Source: Gracilimonas sp965227785 (GTDB lineage Bacteria; Bacteroidota; Rhodothermia; Balneolales; Balneolaceae). Taken from it: a stretch of 64,000 nt of DNA. Below are positions 43,407 through 52,547 of this stretch, piece by piece; within the stretch, counting starts at the first letter, position 1; each line of letters starts with the position of its first letter. The DNA lies in assembly GCF_965227785.1 (NCBI RefSeq), contig NZ_OZ245785.1:558001-622000 (forward strand). The letters are read 5' to 3'. Below the pieces are notes generated by a model that was not told the DNA's origin, searched no databases, and saw nothing but the letters and a program-made list of their open reading frames with translations. A program made the translations under genes and the position numbers.

Positions 43407-43435
43407 TGACCATTTTCGTGAATGTTAAATGGTCA
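43407..43435. promoter_or_regulatory. Inverted repeat upstream of the integrase start
   Basis: TGACCATTT (43407-43415) and AAATGGTCA (43427-43435) form perfect 9-bp arms around an 11-base loop, 8 bases before the integrase start codon. A nearby perfect 12-base palindrome AGTTGATCAACT is at 43467-43478. These could be operators or recombinase/accessory-protein binding sites. Confidence 0.45.
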
Positions 43436-43489
43436 TCAATGAGTTCACCTGAGAGTTGTTAGAAGTAGTTGATCAACTCCCGTTAAACC

Positions 43490-43596
<107 letters not shown>

Positions 43597-43668
43597 GTTT
43601 GAAAATAGATGAAAAGCCTTATCGAAGGGCGCCTAAGATAGAAGTATTTATAGCCTATATCAACGTAT

Positions 43669-44349
43669 TTAGAAGCCAATATTAAAACTATTTTCAACAT
43701 AGGTTTTAACCGGCCTTCCATCGTCTTTAGCCGGGGTAAACCGCCACTTGGCAGCGGCCTGTAATACGGCTTCCATTATTCCGTAGCCAATTTGGTTTAC
43801 TACTTCGTAATTTCCCCTTCCGTCATACACTCTGATTTCTGAGATATAATAATCTTCCACCTGCCCGTTTGTGCCTACTAAGAAAGTAACTTTAACCCGG
43901 GCTTTGATATTTGCTCGTTGGGCAGCATCCGGAACTGTAGGCTCTACAATCCGAACCAGGCCGGCCGGCTGTTCAGGGCTTCCAACGAATTCACCATCAC
44001 CCTGTGCTTCGGAAAACCCCTCTTCCCCGTATGCATCATATTTTGTGAGCAAATCATCAAAGTCAGGGAAATCGATTTCTTGCTCTATCACTTCATCATT
44101 AGGAACCGGAACGGGAACTTGTGGTCTGGGTGGTGCAGCCGGGGCCGAAGTCTGTTTAGTGATAATGGAATTCTCTACATAAATAACTTCATCGGTGAAG
44201 GTATCTTCGTATTCTTTAGGTGGACTTTCCGGGAGGGGCCAGAATTTTAAAAAGCCAATGATCAGTAATTCCGCACATATCAATGATAACATGAACCGGT
44301 GTTCATGTCTGAATTCACCATAATAGATGTCGCGGAATTTATCGATCAA
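43669..44349 (-). CDS. tonB: TonB-family energy transducer
   Basis: A 226-residue TonB that couples the proton-motive force to outer-membrane receptors. It has one N-terminal membrane anchor (residues about 20-40, FMLSLICAELLIIGFLKFW) and a proline-rich periplasmic spacer (APAAPPRPQVPVPVPNDE). The C-terminal TonB domain ends ...VLQAAAKWRFTPAKDDGRPVKTYVENSFNIGF, which keeps the WxFxP-x5-G-x-PV pattern. It overlaps the plsC gene by 4 bases at its start. No exbB/exbD gene is in the window. Confidence 0.9.
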   Translation of the reverse strand: MIDKFRDIYYGEFRHEHRFMLSLICAELLIIGFLKFWPLPESPPKEYEDTFTDEVIYVENSIITKQTSAPAAPPRPQVPVPVPNDEVIEQEIDFPDFDDLLTKYDAYGEEGFSEAQGDGEFVGSPEQPAGLVRIVEPTVPDAAQRANIKARVKVTFLVGTNGQVEDYYISEIRVYDGRGNYEVVNQIGYGIMEAVLQAAAKWRFTPAKDDGRPVKTYVENSFNIGF

Positions 44350-45074
44350 GTACGTTTGAGTTCAGTTAACTGTTGTTGCATAAGCAATCGGGTATGGTCT
44401 TTTAGTTCCCTCATGTCTTCAAAATCAGACGGATCGAGGGCATCAAGTACCTTAAGCCGGAAGTTAACTTTCGGATTCAGGTTCTTAGAACCGGACGGCA
44501 TAGCGTCGAAACCACCATCAATTACCATGGGCTGTAACTTAAAACCATATTCCTTGGCAAGAAGAAACGGCCCGTTCTTGAACGGTTTAAGTTCCCCATC
44601 CATTGTGCGGGTTCCTTCCGGAAAAATCATGACCGGCACCAAATCTTTCAATGGCTCCACTAAATTATCGAGTTTTTTGAGTGCTGTTTTGCTGGACCGG
44701 TTGATAGTCAGATGCCCGGTAAGCCAAACGAGCCAGCCCATAACCGGAATATAGGTGAGGCTCTTCTTGGAAACCCATTTCATTTTCCAGGGTAAGTGAT
44801 AGATGAAAGCCATATCCAAAAAGCTCTGATGGTTTGATACAAAAATGGTGGGCTCGGATGGATCGTACTTTTCTGTGTCTTCAAACTCCATTTTCCATCC
44901 CGGGCTGGCTTTCATCATGCACCTGGCCATTAGTGAAAGCGTGAAGTTTGGGGCTTTCCTGTATTTATCGAATGGGAATGTAACTATAAACACCGCCAGA
45001 ATGATTACAAAGAAAACAAGAAACAGCAGCGTAAAATAACTGAATACCCAGATGCTAAATAGCCGTCTCATCAT
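44346..45074 (-). CDS. Lysophospholipid acyltransferase (PlsC-like)
   Basis: A 242-residue membrane acyltransferase: N-terminal helix (residues about 8-33), catalytic NHQSFLDMAF (HX4D, about residue 82), and substrate motif IFPEGTRTMDGELKPFKNG (about 148-165). Typical of 1-acyl-glycerol-3-phosphate acyltransferases. It overlaps both neighbours, tonB and murQ, by 4 bases, so it is translationally coupled in a four-gene operon accC-murQ-plsC-tonB. Confidence 0.9.
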   Translation of the reverse strand: MMRRLFSIWVFSYFTLLFLVFFVIILAVFIVTFPFDKYRKAPNFTLSLMARCMMKASPGWKMEFEDTEKYDPSEPTIFVSNHQSFLDMAFIYHLPWKMKWVSKKSLTYIPVMGWLVWLTGHLTINRSSKTALKKLDNLVEPLKDLVPVMIFPEGTRTMDGELKPFKNGPFLLAKEYGFKLQPMVIDGGFDAMPSGSKNLNPKVNFRLKVLDALDPSDFEDMRELKDHTRLLMQQQLTELKRT

Positions 45075-46009
45075 TTTTCATTGATACCTAAAAGTGCTTT
45101 TCTGACAAAACCGTCATTTTGCTTTAACAATTTTTTGGATTCCTCCAGGTTTAAGCCTCCCAAAGCCATCAGCAAAGCCGTTTTTACATGCCCATTAGCT
45201 TCATTCAATAGAGCTTCTGCTTTTTCATAATCAACTTCTGAGAATATCATCAGGATGCGCTTAGCCCGCTCTTCCAATTTCTTATTGGAAAGCATAAGAT
45301 CAACCATCACGTTCTCGTAAATTTTTCCCTGTCTGATCATAGCACCGGTGGTAATCATATTAAGTACCATCTTTTGAGCCGTTCCGCTTTTCATACGCGT
45401 GCTTCCCATAATTACTTCAGGCCCAACGGGTACATCAATCAGGTAATCCACATCAAGGTCAATTTGCTCAGCCGGAACCGTAGTTACCAAAATGGTTTTA
45501 CATCCTCGTTTGGCCGCTTCTTTTATGGCACCATGAACATATGGGGTTCGGCCACTTGCTGCCAGTCCGCACACTACATCGGGCGGAGCAACCTTGGCTT
45601 CATCAACGGCTTCGGCGCCAATTTCTTCAGAATCTTCTGCACCTTCCTGTGCTACAAACATAGCTGCTTCCCCACCGGCTATAAATCCTTCAACCTGCTC
45701 AGGAGGAGTTCCGAATGTAGGCGGACATTCAGCCGCATCAAGTACCCCAAGCCTTCCACTTGTTCCTGCTCCAAAATAAAGTAAGCGACCTCCCATTTGG
45801 AAAGCATCGCTCACCAACTCAATAACTTCCGCAATCACATCAACCTTCTTTTCTACCTGAAGGGCCACCTTCTGGTCTTCAGCATTAATTAACCGGGCAA
45901 TTTCACCGGCTGAAGCTAAATCAATTTCGAGCGTTGAGTAGTTTCTCTTCTCTGTAGCTAAGTTTTCGAGTTTTTTAAATAGCTTCTTCTTCTCTTCTGT
46001 AGAACTCAA
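45071..46009 (-). CDS. murQ: N-acetylmuramic acid 6-phosphate etherase
   Basis: Cleaves the lactyl ether of MurNAc-6-P to give GlcNAc-6-P, a cell-wall recycling step. The 312-residue protein has a SIS sugar-phosphate-binding domain with YFGAGTSGRLGVLDAAECPPTFGTPP, VCGLAASGRTPYVHGAI and VIMGSTRMKSGTAQKMVLNMIT, close to E. coli MurQ. The acidic catalytic residues are in the E-C-P-P-T region and in SGEAA-like text (EGAEDSEE). Start follows accC by 4 bases. Confidence 0.95.
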   Translation of the reverse strand: MSSTEEKKKLFKKLENLATEKRNYSTLEIDLASAGEIARLINAEDQKVALQVEKKVDVIAEVIELVSDAFQMGGRLLYFGAGTSGRLGVLDAAECPPTFGTPPEQVEGFIAGGEAAMFVAQEGAEDSEEIGAEAVDEAKVAPPDVVCGLAASGRTPYVHGAIKEAAKRGCKTILVTTVPAEQIDLDVDYLIDVPVGPEVIMGSTRMKSGTAQKMVLNMITTGAMIRQGKIYENVMVDLMLSNKKLEERAKRILMIFSEVDYEKAEALLNEANGHVKTALLMALGGLNLEESKKLLKQNDGFVRKALLGINEK

Positions 46010-46013
46010 TGTC

Positions 46014-47513
46014 TTAATTTCCTTTTCTGTTTTTCCACCAAAGGGCTGATTCTCCGGCTCCGTTCTGCGACAAAGCCTGGCTCTCCGGTTCTGATTGGTT
46101 TTTGAATTTCAATAGCGATGCTGCCAGTGCTATATCCTCAGCAGGCTGATCTTCCTGCATTTCTTCCGGTTTAAAGTGATCCTTTACGAAATGAGTATCA
46201 TATTTTGCTTCGATAAAAGCAGGATGTTTGAGTGTAAATTCACAGAACGGAATAGTAGTTCTGCAACCGGCAATCTCATACTCATCCAGTGCTCGAAGCA
46301 TTCGTTTCCTGGCGATTTCGCGATCAGGACCGTGCACACTCAACTTGGAAATCATGGGGTCATAATTGATAGTAATTTGTTGCCCCTCTTCCACTCCGGC
46401 ATCCACACGAATACCTGAACCGGTTGGAGCACGATGTTTTTTCAGAAGCCCGGTACTCGGCAGGAAGTTTTCAGCAGGATCTTCTGCATAAATCCTGCAC
46501 TCAATGGCATGCCCGTTTATTGATAAGTCTTCCTGTTTGATGGGAAGCTCTTTTCCTTCGGCTACCAGAATCTGTAGCGCCACTAAATCCACCCCGGTAA
46601 TCATTTCTGTAACCGGGTGCTCTACCTGAAGCCTTGTATTCATTTCAAGGAAGTAGAAATTGAAGTGTTTATCTACCAAAAACTCGATGGTACCGGCCCC
46701 CACATAATCCACGGCTTTGGCAGCTCCAATAGCCGCTTCGGCCATGTCAGCTCTAAGCTCATCTGTTAACAATGCACAAGGTGCTTCTTCAATCACTTTT
46801 TGGTGGCGTCGCTGTACCGAACACTCCCGGTCATATACATGGAGAATATTTCCATGAGTATCAGCCATAATCTGAAACTCCACATGACGCGGTTCTTCCA
46901 AATATTTTTCGATGTAGATTCGGTCGTCACCAAAAGCATTCCGTGCTTCCGACTTTGCTGCTTTAATACTGGCCTCAAACTCTTCCTTTTTGTGGACAAT
47001 ACGCATTCCTTTTCCACCACCTCCGGCAGCAGCTTTTACCAGAATTGGATAGCCAATATCATCGGCCACACTTCGGGCTTCTTCAATATCTTTCAATTCA
47101 CTTTTAAGACCGGGTGGTGTAGGGATTCCGGCTTTTGTAACCAATTCCCGTGCTTCCGTTTTGTCTCCCATGAGGCGGATAGCTTTGGGTTCCGGACCAA
47201 TAAAAATGATGCCTTCTTTTTTACAGCGCTCCGCAAATGCAGCGTTTTCACTCAGAAATCCATACCCCGGATGAACTGCATCGGCACCGGTTTGTTTAAC
47301 TGCATCCACAATTTTATCGATCACCAGATAACTTTCTGAGGAAGCTGCTTCTCCTATAAACACTGATTCGTCAGCATGGAGCACGTGGGGCGAGTGTGCA
47401 TCAGGACGAGAATAAACCGCCACCGTTTTAATGCCAAGTTCTTTACAGGTATGAATTACCCGAAGTGCAATTTCTCCACGATTTGCTACCAGTACTTTCT
47501 TAATATCCGCCAT
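46014..47513 (-). CDS. accC: Biotin carboxylase subunit of an acetyl-CoA-type carboxylase
   Basis: Carboxylates biotin with bicarbonate and ATP. The N-terminal Rossmann-type domain starts IKKVLVANRGEIALRVI. The ATP-grasp domain shows KAAAGGGGKGMRIV (near residue 165) and the EMNTRLQVEHPVTEMITGVDLV signature (near residue 297). The biotin-carboxylase C-terminal domain follows. The length of 499 is about 50 residues longer than E. coli AccC owing to a C-terminal tail with acidic and serine-rich text. A dedicated biotin carrier is not beside it, so the partner subunits must be elsewhere (acetyl- or propionyl-CoA carboxylase cannot be told apart). Confidence 0.93.
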   Translation of the reverse strand: MADIKKVLVANRGEIALRVIHTCKELGIKTVAVYSRPDAHSPHVLHADESVFIGEAASSESYLVIDKIVDAVKQTGADAVHPGYGFLSENAAFAERCKKEGIIFIGPEPKAIRLMGDKTEARELVTKAGIPTPPGLKSELKDIEEARSVADDIGYPILVKAAAGGGGKGMRIVHKKEEFEASIKAAKSEARNAFGDDRIYIEKYLEEPRHVEFQIMADTHGNILHVYDRECSVQRRHQKVIEEAPCALLTDELRADMAEAAIGAAKAVDYVGAGTIEFLVDKHFNFYFLEMNTRLQVEHPVTEMITGVDLVALQILVAEGKELPIKQEDLSINGHAIECRIYAEDPAENFLPSTGLLKKHRAPTGSGIRVDAGVEEGQQITINYDPMISKLSVHGPDREIARKRMLRALDEYEIAGCRTTIPFCEFTLKHPAFIEAKYDTHFVKDHFKPEEMQEDQPAEDIALAASLLKFKNQSEPESQALSQNGAGESALWWKNRKGN

Positions 47514-47581
47514 AAAATCCTGTTTACTTTTTGCCTAATGATAGGGCTTTACGGAAAGATTCTCCAAGCAAAAAGCAGATT

Positions 47582-48559
47582 TTAACCGACTGTATTTAAA
47601 TCAAAGAAAGCCTTCGGTAAAATAGAAAGTTTTTCGGTGTAATTAAGGTAGGCGCGTTGGTCAAACACATTGTAGTCGTTCTCTTCAATTTTGTCGAGTA
47701 TACGACCATAATTGTGACGAGCGAGATAGACCGGTAACCGGCTGTCACTCGAGAGCAGAGCAATTCCTTTATCTGCTTTACCATAATACTCCCTTGCCCG
47801 CTCAATCTGGAATTCCATAAGACTCTTGAACTTTGCATCCAGCGAATAGGAGAATAACTCCTCTTCCTGTATCCCAAACTCTTTAAGTTCATTCTGTGGG
47901 ATATATATACGGCCGCGGCGCAAGTCTTCACCAATATCACGTAAAATATTGGTAAGCTGCATGGCAATACCGAGTTCAACCGCGTAATCCAAAGCTTTGT
48001 TATCCACATAGCCAAAAACTTCGCTGGTCATCAACCCAACTACTGATGCCACCTTGTAGGAATAATCATAAACTTCCTCAAAATCTTTGAATCGATTTTT
48101 TACTAAATCTGTCTTCACCCCGTCAATCAGCAGAAAAGGAAGATCGATTGAGATTTGATATTTCTTGAGCGTATCAGAAAATGCGGTAAGTATGGGGTCA
48201 TCCACAATCATTCCATCATACACATCGATCAGCCGTTGCTTGAAAGTTTCCAACTTTTCGTCAACAAGATCTACCGTGATTTTCTCATCATGAATCAAAT
48301 CTTCGGCTTCGTCCACCAGATCGTCCAGATATCGGCAGAGTCCATAAATTGCAAAAATCCCCCGTTGTTTTTCGTTCGGAAGAAAGCGTGTTGCCATATA
48401 GAAAGTCTTGGCATACTTTTTTGTGATACCCCTACAGTGGGAATAAGCTTCCTTCAGCAGGTCATCTTGCAAATCTTCTATCACAGATTTGTGAAAAGAA
48501 GTTCGCTCGTAAAGAGGACGAATTACATAATATGGTATGCGGAAGATATTGGTAATCAT
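47582..48559 (-). CDS. Phytoene/squalene synthase family enzyme
   Basis: A 325-residue head-to-head prenyl synthase. First Asp-rich motif: YLDDLVDEAED (about 75-85). Second: NILRDIGEDLRRGRIYIP (about 190-208), which is the phytoene-synthase variant. It makes phytoene from two geranylgeranyl-PP, the entry to carotenoids, or less probably a squalene-type product. No other carotenoid gene is in the window. It is divergent from the LacI-type regulator across a 199-base spacer, so that regulator might control it (inference). Confidence 0.9.
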   Translation of the reverse strand: MITNIFRIPYYVIRPLYERTSFHKSVIEDLQDDLLKEAYSHCRGITKKYAKTFYMATRFLPNEKQRGIFAIYGLCRYLDDLVDEAEDLIHDEKITVDLVDEKLETFKQRLIDVYDGMIVDDPILTAFSDTLKKYQISIDLPFLLIDGVKTDLVKNRFKDFEEVYDYSYKVASVVGLMTSEVFGYVDNKALDYAVELGIAMQLTNILRDIGEDLRRGRIYIPQNELKEFGIQEEELFSYSLDAKFKSLMEFQIERAREYYGKADKGIALLSSDSRLPVYLARHNYGRILDKIEENDYNVFDQRAYLNYTEKLSILPKAFFDLNTVG

Positions 48560-48758
48560 AATAATTTCTTTCTCTTCTGCTAAAGCTTTAATTAGTCCGA
48601 AAAAGTTCCCGCTATAGTCAGATATTTAACTGTTGAACTCTATAACATTTAGAAAAGAAGATATTTATACTTGAGACTTCTATTTGTTTATATTCGGTTA
48701 ATTTCTGGCTACTATCTTTTAGGTTCGCCAGTAAATACTGCTAAATAATTGAGATGCA

Positions 48759-49778
48759 ATGAATAAAAAAGTTACCATTTATGAGGTTGCCAAGCGTGCG
48801 GAGGTTGCGATATCTACCGTTTCGAGGGTGCTTAACGGTTCTGAGAATGTGTCGAATGTAACGAAAGAAAAAGTTGAGAAAGCGATTAATGACCTCAATT
48901 TTCGGCCACAGGTTAATGCCCGTAAGCTTGCCAGCAAGGAACCGCAGATGCTTGCCATTGCTGTTCCCTCCTTTACCACACCTTACTTTAACGAAGTATT
49001 GAAAGGCGTTAAAGATGAGATCAAGAAAATGGATCTTGATATCATCATGTATAACACAGGCTCCAAACAACCTGAAGAGGCCGTCCAAAACTTTTTTGAC
49101 CGGGGTACAGCCGATGCGGTTATCCTTCTTTCCATCGATGTGAGTGAAAAGGTGCACAAACTGATTCAGGCTACCCGAACACCGGCAGTGTTGGTGAACG
49201 CCTCCCATCCATCCTACGATTACTTTATGCTGAATGACTATCGTGGAGGATACCTGGCCGGAGAGCATCTGGTGAAGCAAGGCTTTGAGGAGCTTGGAAT
49301 GATTACCAGTGTAGTTGAGTCGAGAGCATCCCTACAACGCATTCAGGGATTTAAAGACGCCCTGAAAAACTATAAGATGAAAATCGACAATTCCCTTTTC
49401 AAGAGCGGAGATTCTACAAAGCATGGTGGATTTACGGAAGAATCCGGTTTTGAGGCTATCTACAAATTCGACAAACAGGGCAAATTTCCGGATGCCATTT
49501 TCTGCTCCAATGACACTCAGGCCGTAGGTGCCATCTATGCCCTCTCAAAACTGGGTATGAAAGTTCCTGATGATGTCGCTATCATGGGATACGATAACAT
49601 CAAGCTAAGTAAATACCTTGACCTGACGACTGTCGACCAAAAAATGTATACCATTGGCGTTCAGGCTACCAAACGGCTCGCAGAGATCATCAAGAAGCCG
49701 GGGGATGAGTTATATCAAACTACCATAAACCCGGTACTGGTTAAACGAGGTTCAACAAAAAATATAAAAACGAATTAA
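48759..49778 (+). CDS. LacI-family transcriptional regulator
   Basis: A 339-residue repressor. N-terminal HTH: VTIYEVAKRAEVAISTVSRVLNGSENVS (residues 4-31). The periplasmic-binding-protein-like effector domain follows (AIAVPSFTTPYFNEVLKGVKDE, DAIFCSNDTQAVGAIYALSKLGMKVPDDVAIMGYD). The effector is probably a sugar or purine but unknown. It lies 1 base before purC. Linkage to a purine gene recalls PurR, but this cannot be decided from sequence alone. Confidence 0.93.
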   Translation: MNKKVTIYEVAKRAEVAISTVSRVLNGSENVSNVTKEKVEKAINDLNFRPQVNARKLASKEPQMLAIAVPSFTTPYFNEVLKGVKDEIKKMDLDIIMYNTGSKQPEEAVQNFFDRGTADAVILLSIDVSEKVHKLIQATRTPAVLVNASHPSYDYFMLNDYRGGYLAGEHLVKQGFEELGMITSVVESRASLQRIQGFKDALKNYKMKIDNSLFKSGDSTKHGGFTEESGFEAIYKFDKQGKFPDAIFCSNDTQAVGAIYALSKLGMKVPDDVAIMGYDNIKLSKYLDLTTVDQKMYTIGVQATKRLAEIIKKPGDELYQTTINPVLVKRGSTKNIKTN

Positions 49779-49779
49779 G

Positions 49780-50730
49780 TTGAGTTCTGATTTTACTACC
49801 CGAGAAGCTCTCGATAATTGCATCACCGAAACAAATGTCCCTGATCTTCCCAAACCCTATAAAGGCAAAGTTCGTGAAGTTTATCCTCTGGATAATGACC
49901 TCCTTGGTATAGTGGTAACCGACCGGATTTCGGCTTTCGATTATATTATGAAGCAAGCCATTCCTTTTAAAGGACAGATTTTGAACCAGCTTGCTGCTTT
50001 TTCATTTGAGAAAGTGAAGGATATTGTTGCCATACATATCATTGATGTTCCCCACCCCAATGTGACGATCGCCAAAAAATGTGATACTGTACCCATTGAA
50101 GTGGTTGTGCGCGGGTATTTAACCGGTCATGCCTGGCGGGTTTATAAATCAGGTGAACGAATCCTTTGCGGAGTGGAAATGCCGGATGGACTTAATGAGC
50201 ATGATAGATTTCCCACCCCCATCCTCACCCCTGCTACCAAAGCTCAGGAAGGCCATGACGAGGATATTTCGGAAGAAGAAATACTCTCCCGAAAAATAGT
50301 TGAGCCTTCTCTCTGGAATGAAATTAAAGAAGCCGCATTCCGGCTTTTTGAACGGGGCACGAAAGTAGCAGCCGAGCAAGGACTTATACTCGTGGATACC
50401 AAATACGAGTTCGGGTTATATAAGGGCGAGCTTACGTTGATTGATGAAGTGCACACCACCGACTCATCCCGGTATTTTTATAAGGACGGCTATGAGGAAC
50501 GTCAGGCCAAAGGCGAAGGCCAAAAACAATTGTCCAAGGAATTTTTAAGGGAATGGCTGATGGAGCATGATTTTCAGGGACTGGAAGGACAAACTCTACC
50601 CGACCTCCCCGATGAATTCCGGATGGAGGTTTACAACCGGTATTCCGAACTGTTTGAAATGCTGACCGGTAGCAAGTTTGAGCCAGTATTGGAGAAGAAC
50701 TTTAATCGTACTTTAGCTGAGATTCTATGA
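49780..50730 (+). CDS. purC: SAICAR synthetase (PurC)
   Basis: Ligates aspartate to CAIR in purine biosynthesis. The 316-residue protein begins at TTG 49780, one base after the LacI stop, since KPYKGKVREVY, the family's ATP-binding start, lies near residue 27 and the next methionine is at residue 57. Signature segments: VTDRISAFDYIMKQAIPFKGQILNQ, PIEVVVRGYLTGHAWRVYKSG and LILVDTKYEFGLYKGELTLIDEVHTTDSSRY. Its length is longer than E. coli PurC, as in the eukaryote-like subgroup. Overlaps the cupin gene by 4 bases. Confidence 0.97.
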   Translation: MSSDFTTREALDNCITETNVPDLPKPYKGKVREVYPLDNDLLGIVVTDRISAFDYIMKQAIPFKGQILNQLAAFSFEKVKDIVAIHIIDVPHPNVTIAKKCDTVPIEVVVRGYLTGHAWRVYKSGERILCGVEMPDGLNEHDRFPTPILTPATKAQEGHDEDISEEEILSRKIVEPSLWNEIKEAAFRLFERGTKVAAEQGLILVDTKYEFGLYKGELTLIDEVHTTDSSRYFYKDGYEERQAKGEGQKQLSKEFLREWLMEHDFQGLEGQTLPDLPDEFRMEVYNRYSELFEMLTGSKFEPVLEKNFNRTLAEIL

Positions 50731-51101
50731 TGAACCTACCGGTTAATATTGTTGAGAAGTTTAAGCTATTCGATGAGTACTGGACTCCTAAAATCGTCGG
50801 AGAACTGAACGATCAGTATATTAAATTGGCCAAGCTGAAAGGCGAATTTGTATGGCACAGTCATGAACAGGAAGACGAGTTGTTTTATATTGTTAAGGGA
50901 GAGCTCAAGCTCAAATTCAGGGAGAATAAAGAAGTAGTTCTCAAAGAGGGTGAAATGTATATTGTACCGGCGGGGGTCGAACACTTCCCTATTGCGGAGC
51001 ATGAATGCTGGGTGATGTTAATGGAGCCAAAATCAACGCTGCATACGGGTGAAACTCAGGCTGAAGGTACGGTTGCTGTAAAGGATCAGAAGTGGATTTG
51101 A
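50727..51101 (+). CDS. Single-domain cupin protein
   Basis: A 124-residue beta-barrel protein: AKLKGEFVWHSHEQEDELFYIVKGELKL and GEMYIVPAGVEHFPIAEHECWVMLMEP give the two cupin motifs, with His-x-His...Glu and a later His as metal ligands. Function unknown. It overlaps purC by 4 bases (ATGA), so it is translationally coupled to it. Confidence 0.88.
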   Translation: MMNLPVNIVEKFKLFDEYWTPKIVGELNDQYIKLAKLKGEFVWHSHEQEDELFYIVKGELKLKFRENKEVVLKEGEMYIVPAGVEHFPIAEHECWVMLMEPKSTLHTGETQAEGTVAVKDQKWI

Positions 51102-51144
51102 GGAGAATGAAGAAGCAAGCAGAATAACTTTTAGGTGAAACCCG

Positions 51145-51594
51145 ATGAATAAAAGTGTCCTATTAATTTTCCTACTGACCTTTATCATTTCCTGTACCAA
51201 TGGAAATGACAATCAAGTATTTGAATTCATAGCCTGTACCGAGCAAGGGGCACCGATAGAGTTCTTAAAAGTCACTGAAAAACCTACTTTTGCCAATGGT
51301 GAAGTTATTAAAGAGAATGCGGCTCAATATCCTGAAATGGCTCGTCGAAATGATATTGAAGGAGTTGTTGAAGTATCATTTGAGATTACATCCAACGGAG
51401 AGGCTCATGATGTTTACATTTCTAATGGAATTGGAGGAGGTGCAGACGAAACCTCTTTATCTGTAGTTCAAAATTCGCAATTTGTACCAGCAAAATTCAA
51501 GAATAATCCGCAATGCGTACGAACAAAAGCCTCCGTTTTATTTGAACTTGATAATCCTGATAATGTTATCCTTTCTTTAGAATTTAATGATTAA
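51145..51594 (+). CDS. Lipoprotein with TonB C-terminal-like domain
   Basis: A 149-residue lipoprotein (lipobox FIISC, cysteine 17). The C-terminal part AQYPEMARRNDIEGVVEVSFEITSNGEAHDVYISNGIGGGADETSLSVVQNSQFVPA reads as a TonB_C domain (YPxxARxxxIEGxVxVxFxIxxxG). It lacks the long proline spacer and membrane anchor of a real TonB, so a role in coupling is doubtful. Its stop overlaps the convergent metF stop by 4 bases. Confidence 0.8.
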   Translation: MNKSVLLIFLLTFIISCTNGNDNQVFEFIACTEQGAPIEFLKVTEKPTFANGEVIKENAAQYPEMARRNDIEGVVEVSFEITSNGEAHDVYISNGIGGGADETSLSVVQNSQFVPAKFKNNPQCVRTKASVLFELDNPDNVILSLEFND

Positions 51595-52547
51595 AACAAT
51601 TCTTTGGCCACCTCATATACCGAAGTTGATTTCCCCATTGAGTAATAATGAAGGCTGGGAACACCAAAGTCCATCAGTTCTTTGGACTGCTGAATAGTCC
51701 ACTCAATGCCAACCTGCACCACCTCCTCTTTGGTTTTACATTCTTCTATAGCTTTAGAGAGATCCATCGGCAGATCCACATGGAAAAGCTGAGGAAGTAT
51801 GGTGAGCTGCTTTTTTGAGGTGATGGGTTTCAGCCCCGGGATAATGGGCAATGTGATCCCAGCTTCCCTGCATTTTTTTACAAAATCGAAATAGCACTTG
51901 TTATCGAAGAACATTTGGGTAACAATGTAATCTCCCCCGATTTCCTGTTTTAGCTTCAGGTATTTTAAATCGGTTTGCATGTTTGGAGCAGCAAAATGCT
52001 TTTCCGGATAGCCGGCCACCCCTATACAGAAATCTGAGGGCTTGGCGTTTTCCAGTTCTTCATCCAAATAAATCCCCTTATTCAGATCCACTACCTGCTC
52101 TATTAATTCTGATGCATAAGCGTGACCTCCCGGCTCCGGTTTGAACTCCCGTTCAGGCTTGCGGGTATCTCCCTGAATGAGAAGCACATTATCAATACCC
52201 AGAAAATTCAGGTCTATCAGTGCATTCTCGGTGTCCTCTTTGGTGAAGCCGCCACAGATGATATGCGGCACCGCATCCACATTGTAATGATTTTGAATAG
52301 CGGAACAAATCCCAACCGTACCGGGACGTTTACGCACTGTTTTCCGCTCTAAAAGCCCATTTTCACGTTTCTTATACACAAACTCTTCGCGGTGGTAAGT
52401 CACATCCACAAAAGGAGGATTAAACTCCATCAATGGATCCATATGGTCAAATAAGGACCGGATATTTTGGCCCTTTAGTGGTGGTAAAACTTCAAATGAG
52501 AACAGCGTATCGCCATTCGCCTTTTCAATATGTTCAGTTACTTTCAT
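51591..52547 (-). CDS. metF: 5,10-methylenetetrahydrofolate reductase
   Basis: Reduces methylene-THF to methyl-THF for methionine synthase. A TIM-barrel flavoprotein of 318 residues with FSFEVLPPLKGQNIRSLFDHMDPLMEF at the start, DNVLLIQGDTRKPEREF, and IGVAGYPEKHFAAPNMQTDLKYLKLKQEIGGDYIVTQMFFDNKCY. It is the last gene of the metH1-metH2-metF operon and shares one base with the end of metH2 (stop-start overlap). Its expression is expected to respond to SAM through the riboswitch at 56300-56429. Confidence 0.96.
   Translation of the reverse strand: MKVTEHIEKANGDTLFSFEVLPPLKGQNIRSLFDHMDPLMEFNPPFVDVTYHREEFVYKKRENGLLERKTVRKRPGTVGICSAIQNHYNVDAVPHIICGGFTKEDTENALIDLNFLGIDNVLLIQGDTRKPEREFKPEPGGHAYASELIEQVVDLNKGIYLDEELENAKPSDFCIGVAGYPEKHFAAPNMQTDLKYLKLKQEIGGDYIVTQMFFDNKCYFDFVKKCREAGITLPIIPGLKPITSKKQLTILPQLFHVDLPMDLSKAIEECKTKEEVVQVGIEWTIQQSKELMDFGVPSLHYYSMGKSTSVYEVAKELF

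Noticed and set aside
46800..47339. 179-residue plus-strand frame inside accC
   Set aside because: Antisense to a strong biotin-carboxylase gene and low-complexity; shadow.
48741..49280. 179-residue minus-strand frame inside the LacI regulator
   Set aside because: Antisense to a clear LacI-family gene; no supporting motif.
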